DNA of 6,924 bases from Klenkia sp. (lineage in GTDB: Bacteria; Actinomycetota; Actinomycetes; Mycobacteriales; Geodermatophilaceae), in assembly GCA_025966215.1 (NCBI GenBank), contig JAOPVM010000167.1, positions 1-6,924 of the forward strand, given 5' to 3'. Positions 5,852 through 6,924 of the stretch are shown one piece after another. Each line of letters begins with the position of its first letter. The stretch's first letter is position 1. Below the pieces are notes generated by a model that saw nothing but the letters and a program-made list of their open reading frames with translations, did not search any database and had not been told where the DNA came from. The position numbers and the translations under genes were made by a program.

Positions 5852-6100
5852 GTGCCTCGTGTGGTCGTCGACGTCGTCCTGAAGCCAGAGATCTCCGATC
5901 CCCAGGGGCAGGCCGTCCTCGGCGCCCTGGGCCGACTGGGCCACAGCGGGGTGACCGGCGTCCGGCAGGGCAAGCACTTCGTCCTCGACGTCGAGGGCAC
6001 CCCCGACGAGGCCGAGCTCCGCCAGATCGCCGAGACCCTGCTCGCCAACCCCGTCATCGAGGACGTCGAACTCCATCTCGAGACACAGCCGGGGTCCTGA
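5852..6100 (+). CDS. purS: Phosphoribosylformylglycinamidine synthase, PurS subunit
   Basis: An 82-residue protein, the usual PurS size. PurS dimers bridge PurQ and the small form of PurL in the FGAM synthase complex, which turns FGAR, glutamine and ATP into FGAM; PurS is thought to help pass ammonia from PurQ to PurL. Visible family marks are the first strand [16 protein letters not shown] (4-19), [10 protein letters not shown] (21-30), [16 protein letters not shown] (34-49) and a closing [15 protein letters not shown] 5852 is chosen because PurS similarity starts at the next residues; the frame stays open to GTG 5693, but the extra 53 residues are unlike PurS. No Shine-Dalgarno precedes the start, and a -10 candidate sits so close that the message may be leaderless. 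purQ follows after 2 nt. Confidence 0.96.
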   Translation: MPRVVVDVVLKPEISDPQGQAVLGALGRLGHSGVTGVRQGKHFVLDVEGTPDEAELRQIAETLLANPVIEDVELHLETQPGS

Positions 6101-6102
6101 GC

Positions 6103-6774
6103 ATGCGCATCGGTGTGATCACCTTCCCGGGCTCGCTGGACGACGTGGACGCCGCCCGCGCGGTCCGGCTGGCCGGCGGGGAGCCCGTGGCCCTCTGGCA
6201 CGCCGACGACGACCTGGCCGGCGTCGACGCCGTCGTCCTGCCCGGGGGCTTCTCCTACGGGGACTACCTGCGTGCCGGCGCCATCGCCGCCCGCGCCCCG
6301 ATGATGCGGATCGTCGTCGACCGTGCCCGCGAGGGCCTGCCGGTGCTCGGCATCTGCAACGGCTTCCAGGTGCTCTGCGAGGCCGGTCTGCTGCCCGGGG
6401 CACTGACCCGCAACAGCCACCTGCACTTCCGCAACCGCGACCAGGGCCTGCTCGTCGAGCGCGCCGACACGGCCTGGACGTCGTCGTACACCCAGGACCA
6501 GACCATCGTCGTCCCGGTCAAGAACGGCGAGGGCCGCTACGTCGGCGCCGATGCCGACCTCGACCGGCTCGAGGGCGAGGGGCGCGTCGTCGTCCGGTAC
6601 GTCGGCGGCAACCCCAACGGCAGCTCGCGCGACATCGCCGGCGTGACCAGCGCCGACGGCCGCGTCGTGGGCCTCATGCCGCACCCCGAGCACGCCGTGG
6701 AGGACCTCACCGGACCCTCGACCGACGGCCTGGGCTTCTTCACCTCGGTCCTCCAGGGAGCGCTCTCCGCATGA
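6103..6774 (+). CDS. purQ: Phosphoribosylformylglycinamidine synthase, PurQ glutaminase subunit
   Basis: A 223-residue class I glutamine amidotransferase, the stand-alone PurQ length. It hydrolyses glutamine and supplies ammonia to PurL in the PurS/PurQ/PurL complex. The triad is visible: nucleophile Cys85 in [10 protein letters not shown], and His194 and Glu196 in [10 protein letters not shown]. The oxyanion-forming loop is [14 protein letters not shown] (46-59). Other family blocks are the start [24 protein letters not shown] (103-115), [10 protein letters not shown] (137-146) and [13 protein letters not shown] (169-181). The ATG at 6103 is 2 nt after the purS stop; the frame is open far upstream but similarity begins exactly here. 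The preceding bases hold only a weak ribosome site (GGGG), so re-initiation after purS is plausible. The 3' end overlaps purL as ATGA. No odd residues seen. Confidence 0.97.
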   Translation: MRIGVITFPGSLDDVDAARAVRLAGGEPVALWHADDDLAGVDAVVLPGGFSYGDYLRAGAIAARAPMMRIVVDRAREGLPVLGICNGFQVLCEAGLLPGALTRNSHLHFRNRDQGLLVERADTAWTSSYTQDQTIVVPVKNGEGRYVGADADLDRLEGEGRVVVRYVGGNPNGSSRDIAGVTSADGRVVGLMPHPEHAVEDLTGPSTDGLGFFTSVLQGALSA

Positions 6775-6924
6775 CCGTCGACACCGTCACCCGCGCCGGG
6801 GAGACCCCCGAGGAGGCCCAGCCCTGGCGCGAGCTGGGCCTGCGCGAGGAGGAGTACGCCCGGATCCGGGAGATCCTCGGGCGCCGCCCCACCACCGCCG
6901 AGCTGGCCATGTACTCGGTCATGT
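6771..6924 (+). CDS. purL: Phosphoribosylformylglycinamidine synthase, PurL subunit, N-terminal fragment
   Basis: The first 51 codons of purL; the gene runs off the right edge. PurL is the ATP-dependent synthetase subunit that makes FGAM using ammonia from PurQ. Visible are a short polar lead (about 1-17), then [22 protein letters not shown] (about 19-40) and [11 protein letters not shown] (41-51). The last block is the conserved entry into the first catalytic domain, normally continuing WSEHCSYKS. Because purS and purQ are separate, this should be the small type (about 750 residues). ATG 6771 overlaps the purQ stop as ATGA, and AGGGAG (6755-6760) lies 10 nt upstream inside purQ. Nothing can be said of the catalytic parts. 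Confidence 0.95.
   Translation, partial: MTVDTVTRAGETPEEAQPWRELGLREEEYARIREILGRRPTTAELAMYSVM

Noticed and set aside
5387..6076. N-terminal extension of the first PilZ protein across the intergenic region and antisense purS
   Set aside because: The long frame is open by GC bias only; similarity to the paralog and the strong ribosome site both place the start at 5386.

Overview
This is a GC-rich stretch (low-to-mid 70s % by eye, with third codon positions almost all G or C). GTG starts are frequent and four-base stop/start overlaps recur. It looks like a chromosomal de novo purine biosynthesis locus of an actinobacterium. The family Geodermatophilaceae (Blastococcus/Modestobacter/Geodermatophilus) is my best guess from protein style, but that is inference, not a search result.

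Layout from left to right. (1) The C-terminal end of purD (+) runs to 233. (2) A 495-aa AI-2E-family membrane permease lies on the - strand (235-1722), facing purD tail to tail with one base between the stop codons. It has an unusual ~145-aa hydrophilic, acidic N-terminal extension. (3) A 185-bp divergent intergenic region (1723-1907) follows. (4) purB and purC (+) overlap at a GTGA and are certainly co-translated. (5) Two tandem paralogous PilZ-domain proteins lie on the - strand (4062-5386). Both keep the RxxxR and DxSxxG c-di-GMP-binding signatures. The downstream one overlaps the end of purC by 8 bp, tail to tail. (6) A 465-bp divergent intergenic region (5387-5851) carries candidate promoters in both directions. 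(7) purS, purQ and the start of purL (+) form a tight operon, with a 2-nt gap and then an ATGA overlap, and continue off the right edge.

The purine genes cover these steps: PurD makes GAR, PurS/PurQ/PurL make FGAM from FGAR, PurC makes SAICAR, and PurB acts on SAICAR and on adenylosuccinate. The presence of purS and a separate purQ shows the multi-subunit (small PurL) type of FGAM synthase. purF, purM, purN, purE/K and purH are not in the window.

The most interesting points are the tandem c-di-GMP receptor genes wedged between purC and purS, a FliA/WhiG-like -10 element (GCCGATAC) at a suitable distance upstream of them, and a candidate leaderless promoter (TACCCT) whose predicted start site falls on the purS GTG, with a 12-bp palindrome over its -35 region. 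I see no mobile elements, CRISPR arrays, tRNAs or rRNAs.
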